Positions 37,811 to 47,043 of a DNA stretch of 64,000 nucleotides are shown here, in pieces. Within the stretch, counting starts at the first letter, position 1, and every line of letters starts with the position of its first letter. Under the pieces are notes generated by a model that was given only the letters and a program-made list of their open reading frames with translations, did no database searches and had not been told where the DNA came from. The DNA lies in assembly GCA_903857795.1 (NCBI GenBank), contig CAIOGM010000038.1:37195-101194 (forward strand). Direction: 5' to 3'. Position numbers and translations under genes: made by a program. The DNA comes from an uncultured Geobacter sp. GTDB taxonomy: Bacteria > Desulfobacterota > Desulfuromonadia > Geobacterales > CAIOGM01.

Positions 37811-38631
37811 CCGTGCGTCTTTCCCTCTCCTCTGGAACACTCTTCACCTTTCCCCTGCCAAGGGTCTTCGAGATGGCCCGGGCCGCCGGGTTCGACGGCC
37901 TGGAGCTAATCATCAACCAGGAGTTCCAGGGGGTCAACAGCCGTAACCTCATCAAGGAGCTGGCACGGATTCACCCGATCCACTCAATCCATGCACCGTT
38001 CATGATGCTGGATGGGTGGGGGGGACCGGTGGAGATGCTCCAGCGCTGTGTGCAACTGGCGGAAGAGGCCGGTATCGGGCTCGTCAATTTCCATCCCCCT
38101 TCATGGCTCGGCCTGGAGTTGGGCTATCTGCGCTGGCTCTACAGGGTGTGCGATTTTCAGAAAGAGGTGGGGCGGGACAACGTCCTCGTTACCGTGGAGA
38201 ATATGCCATGGGTGGGAAAATTTAAGATTAACCCCCATATCCTCTCCGCGACGCAGAAGATGGTGGAGTTTATCGCCGAGCGCAACCTCTTCCTGACCTT
38301 CGACACCACCCATCAGGGGTCGGGTAAGACCAGTTTCATCAACGACTTCTACAGCTACTACAATTCGGGAAGAATCAGGAACATCCACTTCTCCGATTAC
38401 GGCCATGGCAAGGAGCATCTCATCCCGGGCCACGGCATCCTCCCCCTGACCCGGTTTCTCAATCACCTGAGCCAGACCAACTACGACGGCGCCTTTACCC
38501 TCGAACTCTCCCCCCACGAATTCCCCCGGGACGAGAGCATCATCATCGATATGCTCAAGGAGATCCACACCTATCTGGTGAGAGAAACGACGGGACTGGC
38601 GCCTGACGCTCGGCGCGAGGCTCCAGGGTAA
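37807..38631 (+). CDS. Xylose-isomerase-like TIM-barrel protein
   Basis: The 274-residue protein has the AP-endonuclease-2/sugar-phosphate isomerase fold pattern: GFDGLELI near the N-terminus, HSIHAPF, VNFHPPS, VTVENMP, LTFDTTH, IRNIHFSDYG and FTLELSPHEF, with His, Glu and Asp in positions typical of metal binding. Substrate unknown. It starts with a GTG overlapping the DUF294 gene stop (GTGA). Confidence 0.78.
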   Translation: MTVRLSLSSGTLFTFPLPRVFEMARAAGFDGLELIINQEFQGVNSRNLIKELARIHPIHSIHAPFMMLDGWGGPVEMLQRCVQLAEEAGIGLVNFHPPSWLGLELGYLRWLYRVCDFQKEVGRDNVLVTVENMPWVGKFKINPHILSATQKMVEFIAERNLFLTFDTTHQGSGKTSFINDFYSYYNSGRIRNIHFSDYGHGKEHLIPGHGILPLTRFLNHLSQTNYDGAFTLELSPHEFPRDESIIIDMLKEIHTYLVRETTGLAPDARREAPG

Positions 38632-38660
38632 TACCGGTCCGGATTCCAGGATTGGATCCC

Positions 38661-38716
38661 GTACCCGGTGTCAAGCACCCAGCGCCTAGTTCCCGGTACC
38701 CGGGGCCCAGCCCCTA
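38661..38716 (+). repeat. Heptanucleotide repeat between convergent genes
   Basis: Eight 7-mers run in phase: GTACCCG, GTGTCAA, GCACCCA, GCGCCTA, GTTCCCG, GTACCCG, GGGCCCA, GCCCCTA. Each starts with G and most contain CCC. The array fills the gap between the TIM-barrel gene and the usp gene, and its last unit includes the usp stop codon. Confidence 0.7.
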
Positions 38717-39169
38717 CCCTTTCACAATATAAACTGAGCAGGGGGCGTTCCTGACCACCTTGTAAGAGACGCTTCCCCGAAGATTTCTCTGAAGAAACCC
38801 CTTCCCGGAACTTCCGATGACAATGACATCGATCTCCTCCTTTTTTGCGCAGGCGATCAACTCATCCGCCGGATCCCCGTAAGCGATCCTCACCTCCAGA
38901 GGGATATCCATCTCCGTGGCGTCCTTCTCTATGACATAAAAGAGCCGCTGCCGGAGCTCTTCCCACTCCTTACTCTGGGTAACCGGCCCCTTGGGGATGA
39001 AATCGGCAAAGGTGGGGTTTGGTGAATTGGGCAGGACCAGCATCGCATAGATCGTGCTCTTGAACCTGCTGGGATTACCAACCGCTAACCTTACGGCCTC
39101 TTCTGCCGCCTTGTCAGACTGGGGCGATCCGTCGATGGCCACCATGATCTTCTTGGCAAGATTGAGCAT
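38714..39169 (-). CDS. Universal stress protein, UspA family
   Basis: This 151-residue protein has the Usp fold: KKIMVAIDGSPQSDKAAEEAVRLA at the start and the ATP-binding GSSGKGFLQRNLRGSVS motif (G-2x-G-9x-G-S) near the end, so it likely binds ATP. The ATG has AAGGAGGAGG upstream; an upstream ATG in the same frame lacks such a site. It is divergent from iclR. Confidence 0.88.
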   Translation of the reverse strand: MLNLAKKIMVAIDGSPQSDKAAEEAVRLAVGNPSRFKSTIYAMLVLPNSPNPTFADFIPKGPVTQSKEWEELRQRLFYVIEKDATEMDIPLEVRIAYGDPADELIACAKKEEIDVIVIGSSGKGFLQRNLRGSVSYKVVRNAPCSVYIVKG

Positions 39170-39234
39170 GCCTCCTCCTTTACGTAAAAAATTGTTCCCG
39201 CCCAAGGAAAAATCGTTTGCGCCACTTTTCCGGC

Positions 39235-39263
39235 TTGACATTCATAAAACATAATTCTATATT
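39235..39263 (+). promoter_or_regulatory. Sigma70 promoter for the IclR regulator
   Basis: TTGACA, a 17-bp spacer and TATATT form a near-consensus promoter. The spacer contains ATAAAACAT (39244-39252), a half-site repeated in the downstream operator. Confidence 0.8.
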
Positions 39264-39349
39264 TCGAGCAGATACAATACCATGTATGACCGGCAGTTTG
39301 GGAGATATTTCGACCTTCTCTCCTGTAATGAATATGTAAAATTTATATT

Positions 39350-39377
39350 AATAAAACATGTATCAGGATGTTTTATT
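39350..39377. promoter_or_regulatory. Perfect inverted repeat, probable IclR operator
   Basis: AATAAAACAT, an 8-bp spacer and ATGTTTTATT form a perfect 10-bp inverted repeat in the iclR leader. The same 9-bp half-site occurs inside the iclR promoter spacer. Two linked sites upstream of a regulator gene suggest autoregulation with looping. Confidence 0.65.
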
Positions 39378-39406
39378 ATTCCCGAGAAGGACTCAAGGTA
39401 CCGACA

Positions 39407-40189
39407 ATGGCCCGAAAAGAAAAGACCGAATATATCATCCAGGCGGTCTCACACGCACTCGACCTCTTGGAGCAGTTTCACGACGAAGTCGACGAACTCG
39501 GGGTGACGGAGCTTTCAAAACGGCTCAAGCTCCATAAGAACAACGTATTCAGGCTACTGGCTACCCTGGAGTCGAGAGGGTATATCGAACAAAATAGGGT
39601 TACGGAAAACTACCGTCTGGGACTCAAGACGCTGGAGCTGGGGCAAACGTTCATTCGGCAGATGGGGCTGCTGCGTCAGTCACGGCCGGTGCTCGAAGAG
39701 CTGGTCCGGCAGTGCAACGAGACCTCCTATGTGGCGATTCTCAAGGATTTCCACATAATCTACCTGGATGTGGTGGAGACCGACCTCACCGTAAGGGTAG
39801 TACCGCGGGTTGGTTCCCGGCTGCCGGCCTGCAGCACCGCTGCAGGGAAGGTTCAGATCGCCTACATGACAGATGAGGAGTTGGAGCAGTACCTTCCGAC
39901 CAGGGAGCTTAAGAGGTATACCCCTCAGACCATAACCGACCGTGAGGAACTGAAGGAGCAGCTCAAAGTGATCGCTGAACTGGGGTACGCCATTGACAAC
40001 GAGGAACTGGATGTGGGGGTCCGCTGCGCCGGAGCGCCGATCCGCGATTACACCCGCCGGATCATCGGCGCGGTGAGTGTCTCCGGCCCCTCCATGAGAT
40101 TCAGCGACGAACGGCTGGAGCAAGAGCTGATCCCGCTGGTCAAGAAGGCGGCTGAGGAGATCTCCGGCAAACTGGGATATCACAAGTAG
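39407..40189 (+). CDS. IclR-family transcriptional regulator
   Basis: The 260-residue protein has an N-terminal winged helix-turn-helix (about 8-70; VTELSKRLKLHKNNVFRLLATLESRGYIEQ) and a C-terminal IclR effector domain (about 80-255), with SRLPACSTAAGKV and DVGVRCAGAPIRD typical of it. The ligand is unknown. I chose the ATG at 39407; an upstream ATG at 39368 would lie inside the operator repeat. A strong terminator follows, so it is transcribed alone. Confidence 0.88.
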   Translation: MARKEKTEYIIQAVSHALDLLEQFHDEVDELGVTELSKRLKLHKNNVFRLLATLESRGYIEQNRVTENYRLGLKTLELGQTFIRQMGLLRQSRPVLEELVRQCNETSYVAILKDFHIIYLDVVETDLTVRVVPRVGSRLPACSTAAGKVQIAYMTDEELEQYLPTRELKRYTPQTITDREELKEQLKVIAELGYAIDNEELDVGVRCAGAPIRDYTRRIIGAVSVSGPSMRFSDERLEQELIPLVKKAAEEISGKLGYHK

Positions 40190-40217
40190 CTCGCTATCTC
40201 GCAGCTATGCATCACCG

Positions 40218-40256
40218 CAAATCCCTCGGGGCCAGAGAACCCGGGGGATTTGTTTA
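40218..40256 (+). terminator. Intrinsic terminator after iclR
   Basis: A 13-bp stem (CAAATCCCTCGGG with CCCGGGGGATTTG, one wobble) and a T-rich tail. Confidence 0.82.
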
Positions 40257-40495
40257 TGGAACAGAAGACGCCGCCACGCCGATGACAGTTCCACCACCGT
40301 GGATCCTCCTCTTGAGGTGCACTGTCAATAAAATAATTGACTTTTATACGGCGTCGGCGCAGAAATAGGGGCCGGTTGCCGCTCTTCGCGCAGAACATAT
40401 CGAGCTGGCCACTGGTCCCATTGCTACAGATACAGCCGTTTGGTTCATTTCCGGATCGGGCATGAGCCGCCAGGATGTAACAGGAGGCCTACGGT
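40257..40495 (+). other. Leader region of the cytochrome gene
   Basis: About 240 bp precede the cytochrome gene. A TTGACT near 40340 could be a -35, but the downstream -10 is not clear. I checked for a GEMM (cyclic-di-GMP) riboswitch core, frequent upstream of cytochrome genes in this group, and did not find its conserved GCAAAG-type elements. Confidence 0.35.
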
Positions 40496-41314
40496 ATGAA
40501 CATTCGGAGCGTAATAGGGTTGCTCGGCACCATAGCTCTCTGCGCCATGAGCGCCGGCATGGCATGCGCCGCCAGCGGCGACCCGGGTACCGGGATCTAT
40601 TACTCGCCCCATGACCTGACCCATGGCCCAGGAGGGGGTGGAGGGTTCCCGTCACTCCTCGGCTGGACCGCCGATCCGCAACAGCGACTCTGCGCCTACT
40701 GCCACACCCCCCATCATGCCAACCAGATCAAGTATGGAGAGAACGAATATGTCCCGCTCTGGTCCCGAGCAATTTCCAAGGGAGAGTACACTCCCTATGC
40801 TTCGGCTACCTTCTCGGTCATGGGAGGGACTACCTTGGCCAGCGATCCGCTCATCGGTCCCAGCCGCCTCTGCATGAGTTGCCACGACGGCGTCACGGCC
40901 GTTGACAACTACTATGGCAAGGTCGATGGCTTCGTTAAATTAACCAACTATGGGACCACATACCAGACGATGCCGGTCGTCGGCAACTCTACGCCTGTGG
41001 CAAATGGAAGCATGAACCATCCTATCGGCTTCATGATGACTGACGTCATCCCGGGTTATCCCGGCGCATCATATGCGGACCCGGATATCTGGTCCATGGG
41101 GGTAAATCCGAACTTCTATTATGTGGGAAATACCGGGAACCCGACGCTATCGGTGTTCAAACGTCTCTATCTGGGGGTCTACCTGACCTGTTCAACCTGC
41201 CATGACGTGCATAACAGCCTGAATAAGCTCACCGATATCCAGCCTTCCGGGAAAAACATGCTGCTGCTTGGAACCCAGAAGAACTCCGGTATCTGCGTTA
41301 CCTGTCATACTTAA
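40496..41314 (+). CDS. Exported tetraheme c-type cytochrome
   Basis: The 272-residue protein has a signal peptide (about 1-25, ending Ala-Cys-Ala-Ala) and four CxxCH heme-binding motifs at residues 66-70, 126-130, 232-236 and 267-271. The last motif is at the very C-terminus. Multiheme cytochromes of this kind act in periplasmic or outer-membrane electron transfer. No paralogue or porin gene is adjacent. AGGAGG lies upstream of the ATG. Confidence 0.9.
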   Translation: MNIRSVIGLLGTIALCAMSAGMACAASGDPGTGIYYSPHDLTHGPGGGGGFPSLLGWTADPQQRLCAYCHTPHHANQIKYGENEYVPLWSRAISKGEYTPYASATFSVMGGTTLASDPLIGPSRLCMSCHDGVTAVDNYYGKVDGFVKLTNYGTTYQTMPVVGNSTPVANGSMNHPIGFMMTDVIPGYPGASYADPDIWSMGVNPNFYYVGNTGNPTLSVFKRLYLGVYLTCSTCHDVHNSLNKLTDIQPSGKNMLLLGTQKNSGICVTCHT

Positions 41315-41347
41315 GAGAGTAGATGACCGAGCACCGTAACTGAACCC

Positions 41348-42664
41348 CTACGCTGTAAATTCCGCGGCCACTTTCCGATACCACCCCTCATAGTCGGTAA
41401 CGCACGCCACCACCTTCTGCCTCAGATGGTCGGGAACCGGCCCCACCGCCACCAGATTAAGATTTTCGGGAGCGAACAGGGTCCGGGCGACGCGACGGAT
41501 TTCCTCACTCTCCACCGCCAGTACCTCGCGCTGCTCCTCATCGGAAGGGCGCACCACCCCCACGATCTCTCCCCATCCGTAGCGCACCTGCATATCGTAA
41601 CAGGAGTCGAAACCGAACTCCAGTTCGTAGAGATACCACCGCCTGACACGCGCCAGTTCGTCATCGGCAACCAGCTCGGTCACGATTCGCCGCAATTCGT
41701 CCAGGGTGGCGGTGATGGCGGTAACGAGATTGTCCGGGGCGGTGGCAAAGTCAATGGAGAAATTGCCGGCCTCGGTATAGGCGGAGATGGCCGCATCCAC
41801 CGAATAGACCATCCCCATCTCTTCCCGTAGCTTCAGGTGCAGCCGAGAACTCCCCCCGCCCGAGAGCAGCCGCCTGATGAGGCGCAGCGCCATGAGCCGC
41901 TGATCCCTGACCGAAAACCCCCGGAAGGCGAGCTGCAGAGCTACCTGGCTGTCCTCATCCGAGACAAAGTGGGTCAGGGGTTCAGCCTGGACCCCGCGGA
42001 AGGGCGACATCTCCGCGCCCCCCCCCTCCTCCCATCCGCCGAATGCGCTCTCGGCAGCCCGGAGCAGTTCGGAAGGATCGATCCTTCCCACGGCCACCAG
42101 CACGGCATTGTTCGGCCGGTACAATCGCGCAAGATGGCTGCGCAGGTCGTCTGTGGTAAACGAGCCGATACTCTCCAGGGTACCGACGGTAGGCATCCCC
42201 AGAGGGTGCTCCGGCCAGAGAAGCCGGGAGGTCACCGTATCGATATCGACCTCCTCCCCTTTTTCGTTCAGATCATCCAGCGCCTCCTCTATGACGATCC
42301 GCTTCTCGGTTTCAATGTCCACCAGAAGGGGGTGTTGCAGCATCGCGGCAAAGAGTTCCACCCCGTCCACCAGATGGTCTGGGTGGATCCGCGAATAGAC
42401 ACAGGTCGTTTCCGCATCGGTGGCGGCATTGACCGCCCCGCCGATGGCCTCGAAGGCGGTTTCCAGCGCCAGCCCCGTGGGATACTCCCGGCACCCCCGG
42501 AAGAGCATATGCTCCAGAAAATGAGAGAGCCCCTCTTTTCCCGCCGGGTCATCACGCCCCCCGGCCCTTAGGTAGACCGCCACCTCGGCGGTATGCAGAT
42601 GCGGCATGACCACGGTCACGACCCGCAGCCCGTTTTGTAAGACACTCTTGCTCCACTGAATCAT
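41348..42664 (-). CDS. M16-family zinc peptidase
   Basis: The 438-residue protein has the inverted zinc motif HxxEH (HFLEHMLF, about residue 48) and the downstream Glu (RIVIEEALDDL, about 122), with the C-terminal half-domain LLSGGGSSRLHLKLREEMGMVYSVDA typical of M16 processing peptidases. It is divergent from uppP. A GGAGG-type site precedes the ATG. Substrate unknown. Confidence 0.9.
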   Translation of the reverse strand: MIQWSKSVLQNGLRVVTVVMPHLHTAEVAVYLRAGGRDDPAGKEGLSHFLEHMLFRGCREYPTGLALETAFEAIGGAVNAATDAETTCVYSRIHPDHLVDGVELFAAMLQHPLLVDIETEKRIVIEEALDDLNEKGEEVDIDTVTSRLLWPEHPLGMPTVGTLESIGSFTTDDLRSHLARLYRPNNAVLVAVGRIDPSELLRAAESAFGGWEEGGGAEMSPFRGVQAEPLTHFVSDEDSQVALQLAFRGFSVRDQRLMALRLIRRLLSGGGSSRLHLKLREEMGMVYSVDAAISAYTEAGNFSIDFATAPDNLVTAITATLDELRRIVTELVADDELARVRRWYLYELEFGFDSCYDMQVRYGWGEIVGVVRPSDEEQREVLAVESEEIRRVARTLFAPENLNLVAVGPVPDHLRQKVVACVTDYEGWYRKVAAEFTA

Positions 42665-42809
42665 CGAGCCTCCCAGTTTAAAGGGCCAGACCTCTGTCCG
42701 GCGCAGGAGACACCCTAGCCGAAAGCGCTCCGGATGTCAAAGGTTCCCCCTGAAGGATGCGGCCTATCTCCCATCCGCCGTACAACTATGCAATTCGCTG
42801 AGTTTATCC

Positions 42810-42838
42810 TTGATTTTCCCGCATCTCTTGGCTATCTT
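42810..42838 (+). promoter_or_regulatory. Candidate sigma70 promoter for uppP
   Basis: TTGATT, a 17-bp spacer and TATCTT lie about 27 bp before the uppP start. Confidence 0.4.
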
Positions 42839-42864
42839 CTCCGCTCAACTACAAGGAGATAACC

Positions 42865-43674
42865 ATGACCATTACGCACGCGGCGCTTCTCGGGATTGTC
42901 CAGGGTCTCACCGAAGTTTTACCCATCAGCAGTTCCGCCCACCTGATCCTGATCCCGAAAATTCTCGGATGGCCCGAATCGGGCCTCACCTTTGACGTAG
43001 CGCTCCACCTGGGGACCTTCATCGCCCTCTTCATCTACTTCCTGAAGGATATCGTCGACCTCGTAGTCAATTTCACCAGCGGCCTCAGACAGCGGCGTTT
43101 CCACACCTCGGCTGCCCGCCTGCCACTCTACCTCATTGCCGGGACCATTCCGGCCGCCATCTTCGGCAAGACAATGGAACAGCCCATCGAGGAGCTGTTC
43201 AGGAAGAGTCCGCTGCTCATCGCCCTTCTCCTCATCGGCTTCGGCCTGCTGCTCGCCTTTGCCGACACCATCGGCGCCAAGCGGTGGAAGCTAGACCGGG
43301 TCAATCTCAAGGCCACCCTTCTCATCGGCATGGCCCAGTGCCTGGCGCTCTGCCCTGGGGTCTCCCGCTCGGGGATCACCATCACCGCAGCCCTCCTCAT
43401 CGGCTTCAACCGGGAGAGCGCCGCCCGCTTCTCCTTTCTCCTCTCGCTCCCCATCGTTGCAGGAGCAGCCCTGCTCAAGGTTGGGCACCTGGTCAAGAGC
43501 GGCATCCCTCCGGGAGAAGGCGGAATACTCCTGGTCGGTATCACCACCTCCGCCCTTTTTGGCTATATCAGCATCGCCTTGCTCCTGAAGCTGGTGCAGC
43601 GGCATACCCTCTACCCGTTTGTCTGGTACCGTCTTGCGGCTGGGGCCGGATTTCTTGGATGGTATCTACTGTAG
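42865..43674 (+). CDS. uppP: Undecaprenyl-diphosphatase UppP (BacA)
   Basis: UppP recycles undecaprenyl pyrophosphate in the membrane. The 269 residues contain the family signature GIVQGLTEVLPISSSAHLIL, the PGVSRSGITITAAL motif and about eight membrane segments. AAGGAG precedes the ATG. radC follows after 19 bp. Confidence 0.96.
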   Translation: MTITHAALLGIVQGLTEVLPISSSAHLILIPKILGWPESGLTFDVALHLGTFIALFIYFLKDIVDLVVNFTSGLRQRRFHTSAARLPLYLIAGTIPAAIFGKTMEQPIEELFRKSPLLIALLLIGFGLLLAFADTIGAKRWKLDRVNLKATLLIGMAQCLALCPGVSRSGITITAALLIGFNRESAARFSFLLSLPIVAGAALLKVGHLVKSGIPPGEGGILLVGITTSALFGYISIALLLKLVQRHTLYPFVWYRLAAGAGFLGWYLL

Positions 43675-43693
43675 CGCTTTTGAAGGGGAGACC

Positions 43694-44383
43694 ATGACCG
43701 GAGGGATCAAGGAGTGGCCGGAGGATGAACGGCCACGGGAAAAACTGCTGAAGTACGGTGTCGCGACACTCTCCGAGGCAGAACTCCTGGCCATTATCCT
43801 CCGAACCGGAGATGCCGCCAGCAGCCAGAGCGCACTCGATCTGGGGCGGGCGCTCGTCACCCGGTTCGGCTCCCTCAGGGGGATAGTCAGGGCATCGGTC
43901 ACCGAGATCTGTGCGGCGCCGGGGATCGGCCCCGCCAAGGCGGCGTCCCTCAAGGCAGCCTTTCATCTCGCCACGAAACTGGGGCAAGAGAGCCTTAAGA
44001 TCGGCACGGATCGTTATACGGACCCCTCCCAACTCTTCGAATTTTTCCGCTACCGTTACCGGGAAGAGCGGAAGGAGTATTTTCTTGCCCTGCTGCTGGA
44101 CGGCAAGAACCGGATCATCCGTGAGGTCAAGATCTCCGAAGGATCTCTCAATCAGAGCATCGTTCACCCCCGTGAAGTTTTCATGCCGGCGGTCCGCGAA
44201 TCGTCAGCGGCTGTCATCCTCATCCACAATCACCCCACAGGCGATCCTACTCCCAGCCGCGAAGATCTGGCCATTACCAAGCGACTCCGCGAAGCCGGCG
44301 AGATTCTGGGGATCAAGATTCTCGATCACATCATCATCGGCGACGAACAGTTCACCAGCTTTGTCAGCCAGGGGTTGATGTAG
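43694..44383 (+). CDS. radC: RadC-family JAMM-domain protein
   Basis: The 229-residue protein has the N-terminal UPF0758/RadC helix-hairpin-helix region (LSEAELLAIILRTGD, ICAAPGIGPAKAASLKAA) and the C-terminal JAMM metal motif HNHPTGDPTPSREDL. The cellular role of RadC proteins is unresolved. The chosen ATG follows AGGGGAG; the frame extends upstream into uppP. Confidence 0.93.
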   Translation: MTGGIKEWPEDERPREKLLKYGVATLSEAELLAIILRTGDAASSQSALDLGRALVTRFGSLRGIVRASVTEICAAPGIGPAKAASLKAAFHLATKLGQESLKIGTDRYTDPSQLFEFFRYRYREERKEYFLALLLDGKNRIIREVKISEGSLNQSIVHPREVFMPAVRESSAAVILIHNHPTGDPTPSREDLAITKRLREAGEILGIKILDHIIIGDEQFTSFVSQGLM

Positions 44384-44574
44384 AACCCGAAGCTGCGCCT
44401 CCTACCTCATCTTTTCCCCCATTTTTTCTAGACAGCAGGGACAGCCCCGTTCACGACGAAGCATAACGTACGCCGCTATTTAGTAAGTTATATTTATTAA
44501 GTTGCATTAAAGTAAAAATAGTGCTACAAGTTCGGCCACAGTAGTCACTATCCGGCAAGACCCCAGGCGGTATC

Positions 44575-45693
44575 ATGATGGACTCTATCATCATCATCTG
44601 CAATGATCCACGTATCGGACCGGTTACAGAACTGCTCCAACCGCTCCTGACGATCAGAATTTGCATCGCCCCCGACTTCGATACCGGACTGAAAGAGGTC
44701 TTTGAAAAAAAGCCTCTGGCAGTCTTCATCCAGCACGAAATTTCCGGGATCAAGGGTGAAACGGTTATCAGGCACCTCACGGCACTTCTGCAGACAAACT
44801 CTCCCCAGTTCATTCATCTCTCCCCCGGCCATCTCGTGTGCGGGGGGGATGATGAAATCGATCTGAATCTTCCCCATGATGAACTCGTCACGCAGTTCAG
44901 AGAGCGACTGGACAGGATCCCCGGTGTCTGCTTGAGGGAAATTCAAGCCGAAGTCACCTCTCCTAGCCCGTCCCAGCTTTTTTTAGTGGCCGAGGAAGCA
45001 ACGTGCTACTGCCGGGAAGCTTGTCCGTCACCGCAGTCAAAAACAACCGGAAATGATGACAAATCCAGACTTTCTGAAAACACCAGCCAGCCGCTCCCCT
45101 TGGGTGAGTGCTCTGAGGAAGAGAGACCTCTGCCGGAATCAGCTGCGATCAACCTCAAGCGTTCCAGAATACCCCTCGCACTGATCTTAGGGGTAACAGT
45201 GACGCTTGCGGGAGTGATCTTCTTCTCGCTGGACAACTCAGCAGCTCCTCATCAGCAGAGCGGCGCCGTGAGCAGGCTGGCACCGCTCCCCGCAACCTCT
45301 CCACCAACCGCCACGCCAGTCCCCGCCAGAGTGACATCCAGGGAGAAGTGCCCTTCATTCATCCCGAAGCAGGGGCGGGACCCGACATACGGCGCGGCTC
45401 GACCAGGGTGGGAGCGCTACCTCTCGCCGGAGCGCGAGTATCGCATCTTCCGGAGCAACGGCGGGATCAGGGCGCTTCAGCTCATCGCTCTCAGTCAAAA
45501 CGCACTTGAGCCCGCCTTTATCGCAGCCGTTCTCCGAGAACTTTGCGGTGACGAACTCTATACGATAAATTCCCGGTCGCATAGGGGCGACTACCTCATC
45601 GAGCAGGGAGAGACGCCTTCCAGTGCGGACGTGACCCTCTATACGAAGAGAGAGAGCGGCAAACTCCACGGAATAGTTATCTCATTCCCGTGA
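44575..45693 (+). CDS. Unrecognised inner-membrane protein with receiver-like N-terminus
   Basis: The 372-residue protein is not assignable to a family by eye. The first 125 residues have alternating hydrophobic strands and helices somewhat like a degenerate receiver domain. Residues 125-195 are Ser/Pro/Glu-rich and probably unstructured. One membrane segment spans about 199-220, so the C-terminal 150 residues are predicted periplasmic, after a Pro/Thr/Ala linker (about 225-260). The region upstream (44384-44574) is AT-richer than average. It is followed by another exported protein and a secretion-type ATPase. Confidence 0.55.
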   Translation: MMDSIIIICNDPRIGPVTELLQPLLTIRICIAPDFDTGLKEVFEKKPLAVFIQHEISGIKGETVIRHLTALLQTNSPQFIHLSPGHLVCGGDDEIDLNLPHDELVTQFRERLDRIPGVCLREIQAEVTSPSPSQLFLVAEEATCYCREACPSPQSKTTGNDDKSRLSENTSQPLPLGECSEEERPLPESAAINLKRSRIPLALILGVTVTLAGVIFFSLDNSAAPHQQSGAVSRLAPLPATSPPTATPVPARVTSREKCPSFIPKQGRDPTYGAARPGWERYLSPEREYRIFRSNGGIRALQLIALSQNALEPAFIAAVLRELCGDELYTINSRSHRGDYLIEQGETPSSADVTLYTKRESGKLHGIVISFP

Positions 45694-45718
45694 CCCGGAT
45701 GATGGAGGATCCTATAAC

Positions 45719-47038
45719 ATGACCAGATCGATTATCCGCAGTTTCGCCACAGTGATATGCGGTTCGGCCCTCCTGGCCGGTTTCTGCAGTGTAGCCTCCG
45801 CCGTTGACCCCCGTTTTGAACTGGAGATAAAAGAGCTGTCCCGGAAAATGGGTCCAATCAACCAGCAGAAGCGCCCGCTCCGCCTCAAAACGACGCCACG
45901 CAAGAGAGCAACGACGCCAAGACCGGTAATGGCTTCGATTCCTCGCTCTTCCACCAATTTAGATCCCTATCCCGACAGCCTCTTAACCCTCATCAAGTTG
46001 GCCCCCTCCTCGGGAGAGATGGCAATGACCACGCTCCACGCCCTCTGGGATCGGCTCATCCCCGCTCCGCATCCCGACGCCCTGCTGGAGCTACAATCAG
46101 ACAATTTCATGCTGACCCTCGATCCGAACGTTTACCAATTGCTTCCGGCCGCCGATGGCGGAAAAGTCATAATCGACGCCACGCGGAGCCTCCCCCCGCT
46201 CATCAAGAACCTCATACAGGAGAAGGATCCGCTCTTAAGGATCGTCTCCGAAACACCTGCGGCAGGAAAACCTTTCTTTTCTCAGCTCCTCCAGGCTGCA
46301 GGTTTCTACTCCGTTGAGCCGGAGTTTACCCTGGAATTCGGCGACGACCCCCGCTTGTCGGTGCAGGCGGAGTACCGGATCGAACGGACAGCGGAAAGTC
46401 TCCTGCATAACGAGACTGTGCTTCTCTACACCAGCGAGGGACGCTATGCCCTTCCCCTGTCGCTCAAGAAGTTTCTGAGCGGCGCCGGCTTTCAGGTCAT
46501 CGAGCCAGATCTCCCTCCCCACGACACCGCACCCCGGCGAGATCGTGTCATCCAGGCCCGTGCAGGAGAGAGATTCCAGGTGGCGGATCTGCTGCTTGAT
46601 GCTCTGGGGCTTGAGACAGAAGCAGGAAAGGGCATCGAATTCACGGGATGGAAACATCGAGGGATAAATCTTATGGTGCAGGTGGATCGCTCCTTCACCT
46701 ACAACGGTAAGCCCTTTGCTCTGGCCGCCTATGACGGCGACCCGATAAACTATACACTCACACGGCTCCTGGAGAGCCAGGGGGTCACGGTCGTCATTCT
46801 CAGCCGGAAAGACGACTTCCACGCTGTAATCGAGAAGCTTCTGGCCGCCCTCAAGCTCCCAGCCAGCTTTGACCGGCACTCTCTCTGGCCCATGCGGGAG
46901 ACCCCCTACACGGTACAGGTGAGTGGGTACCTCGTCCGGGATTCCAGCGCCGAACGGAACATCCTGCTCACAGATCGCGAGATCTCCCCTCTCCTGCTCG
47001 ACCTCATGAAGCAAAACGGTTACGACTCCACCTGGTGA
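45719..47038 (+). CDS. Unrecognised exported protein with internal repeats
   Basis: The 439-residue protein has a signal peptide (about 1-28, ending Ala-Ser-Ala-Val). Three segments share a hydrophobic-strand, Ser/Thr, helix, Gly-Phe/Tyr pattern (around 172-200, 243-265 and 413-437), suggesting an internal repeat. A basic, Thr/Pro-rich stretch lies at about 50-80. No family recognised. A GGAGGA site precedes the ATG. The stop overlaps the following ATPase-gene start region. Confidence 0.55.
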   Translation: MTRSIIRSFATVICGSALLAGFCSVASAVDPRFELEIKELSRKMGPINQQKRPLRLKTTPRKRATTPRPVMASIPRSSTNLDPYPDSLLTLIKLAPSSGEMAMTTLHALWDRLIPAPHPDALLELQSDNFMLTLDPNVYQLLPAADGGKVIIDATRSLPPLIKNLIQEKDPLLRIVSETPAAGKPFFSQLLQAAGFYSVEPEFTLEFGDDPRLSVQAEYRIERTAESLLHNETVLLYTSEGRYALPLSLKKFLSGAGFQVIEPDLPPHDTAPRRDRVIQARAGERFQVADLLLDALGLETEAGKGIEFTGWKHRGINLMVQVDRSFTYNGKPFALAAYDGDPINYTLTRLLESQGVTVVILSRKDDFHAVIEKLLAALKLPASFDRHSLWPMRETPYTVQVSGYLVRDSSAERNILLTDREISPLLLDLMKQNGYDSTW

Positions 47039-47043
47039 GATTC

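Noticed and set aside
40257..40495. A GEMM cyclic-di-GMP riboswitch before the cytochrome gene
   Set aside because: Expected in this group, but the conserved core elements were not found.
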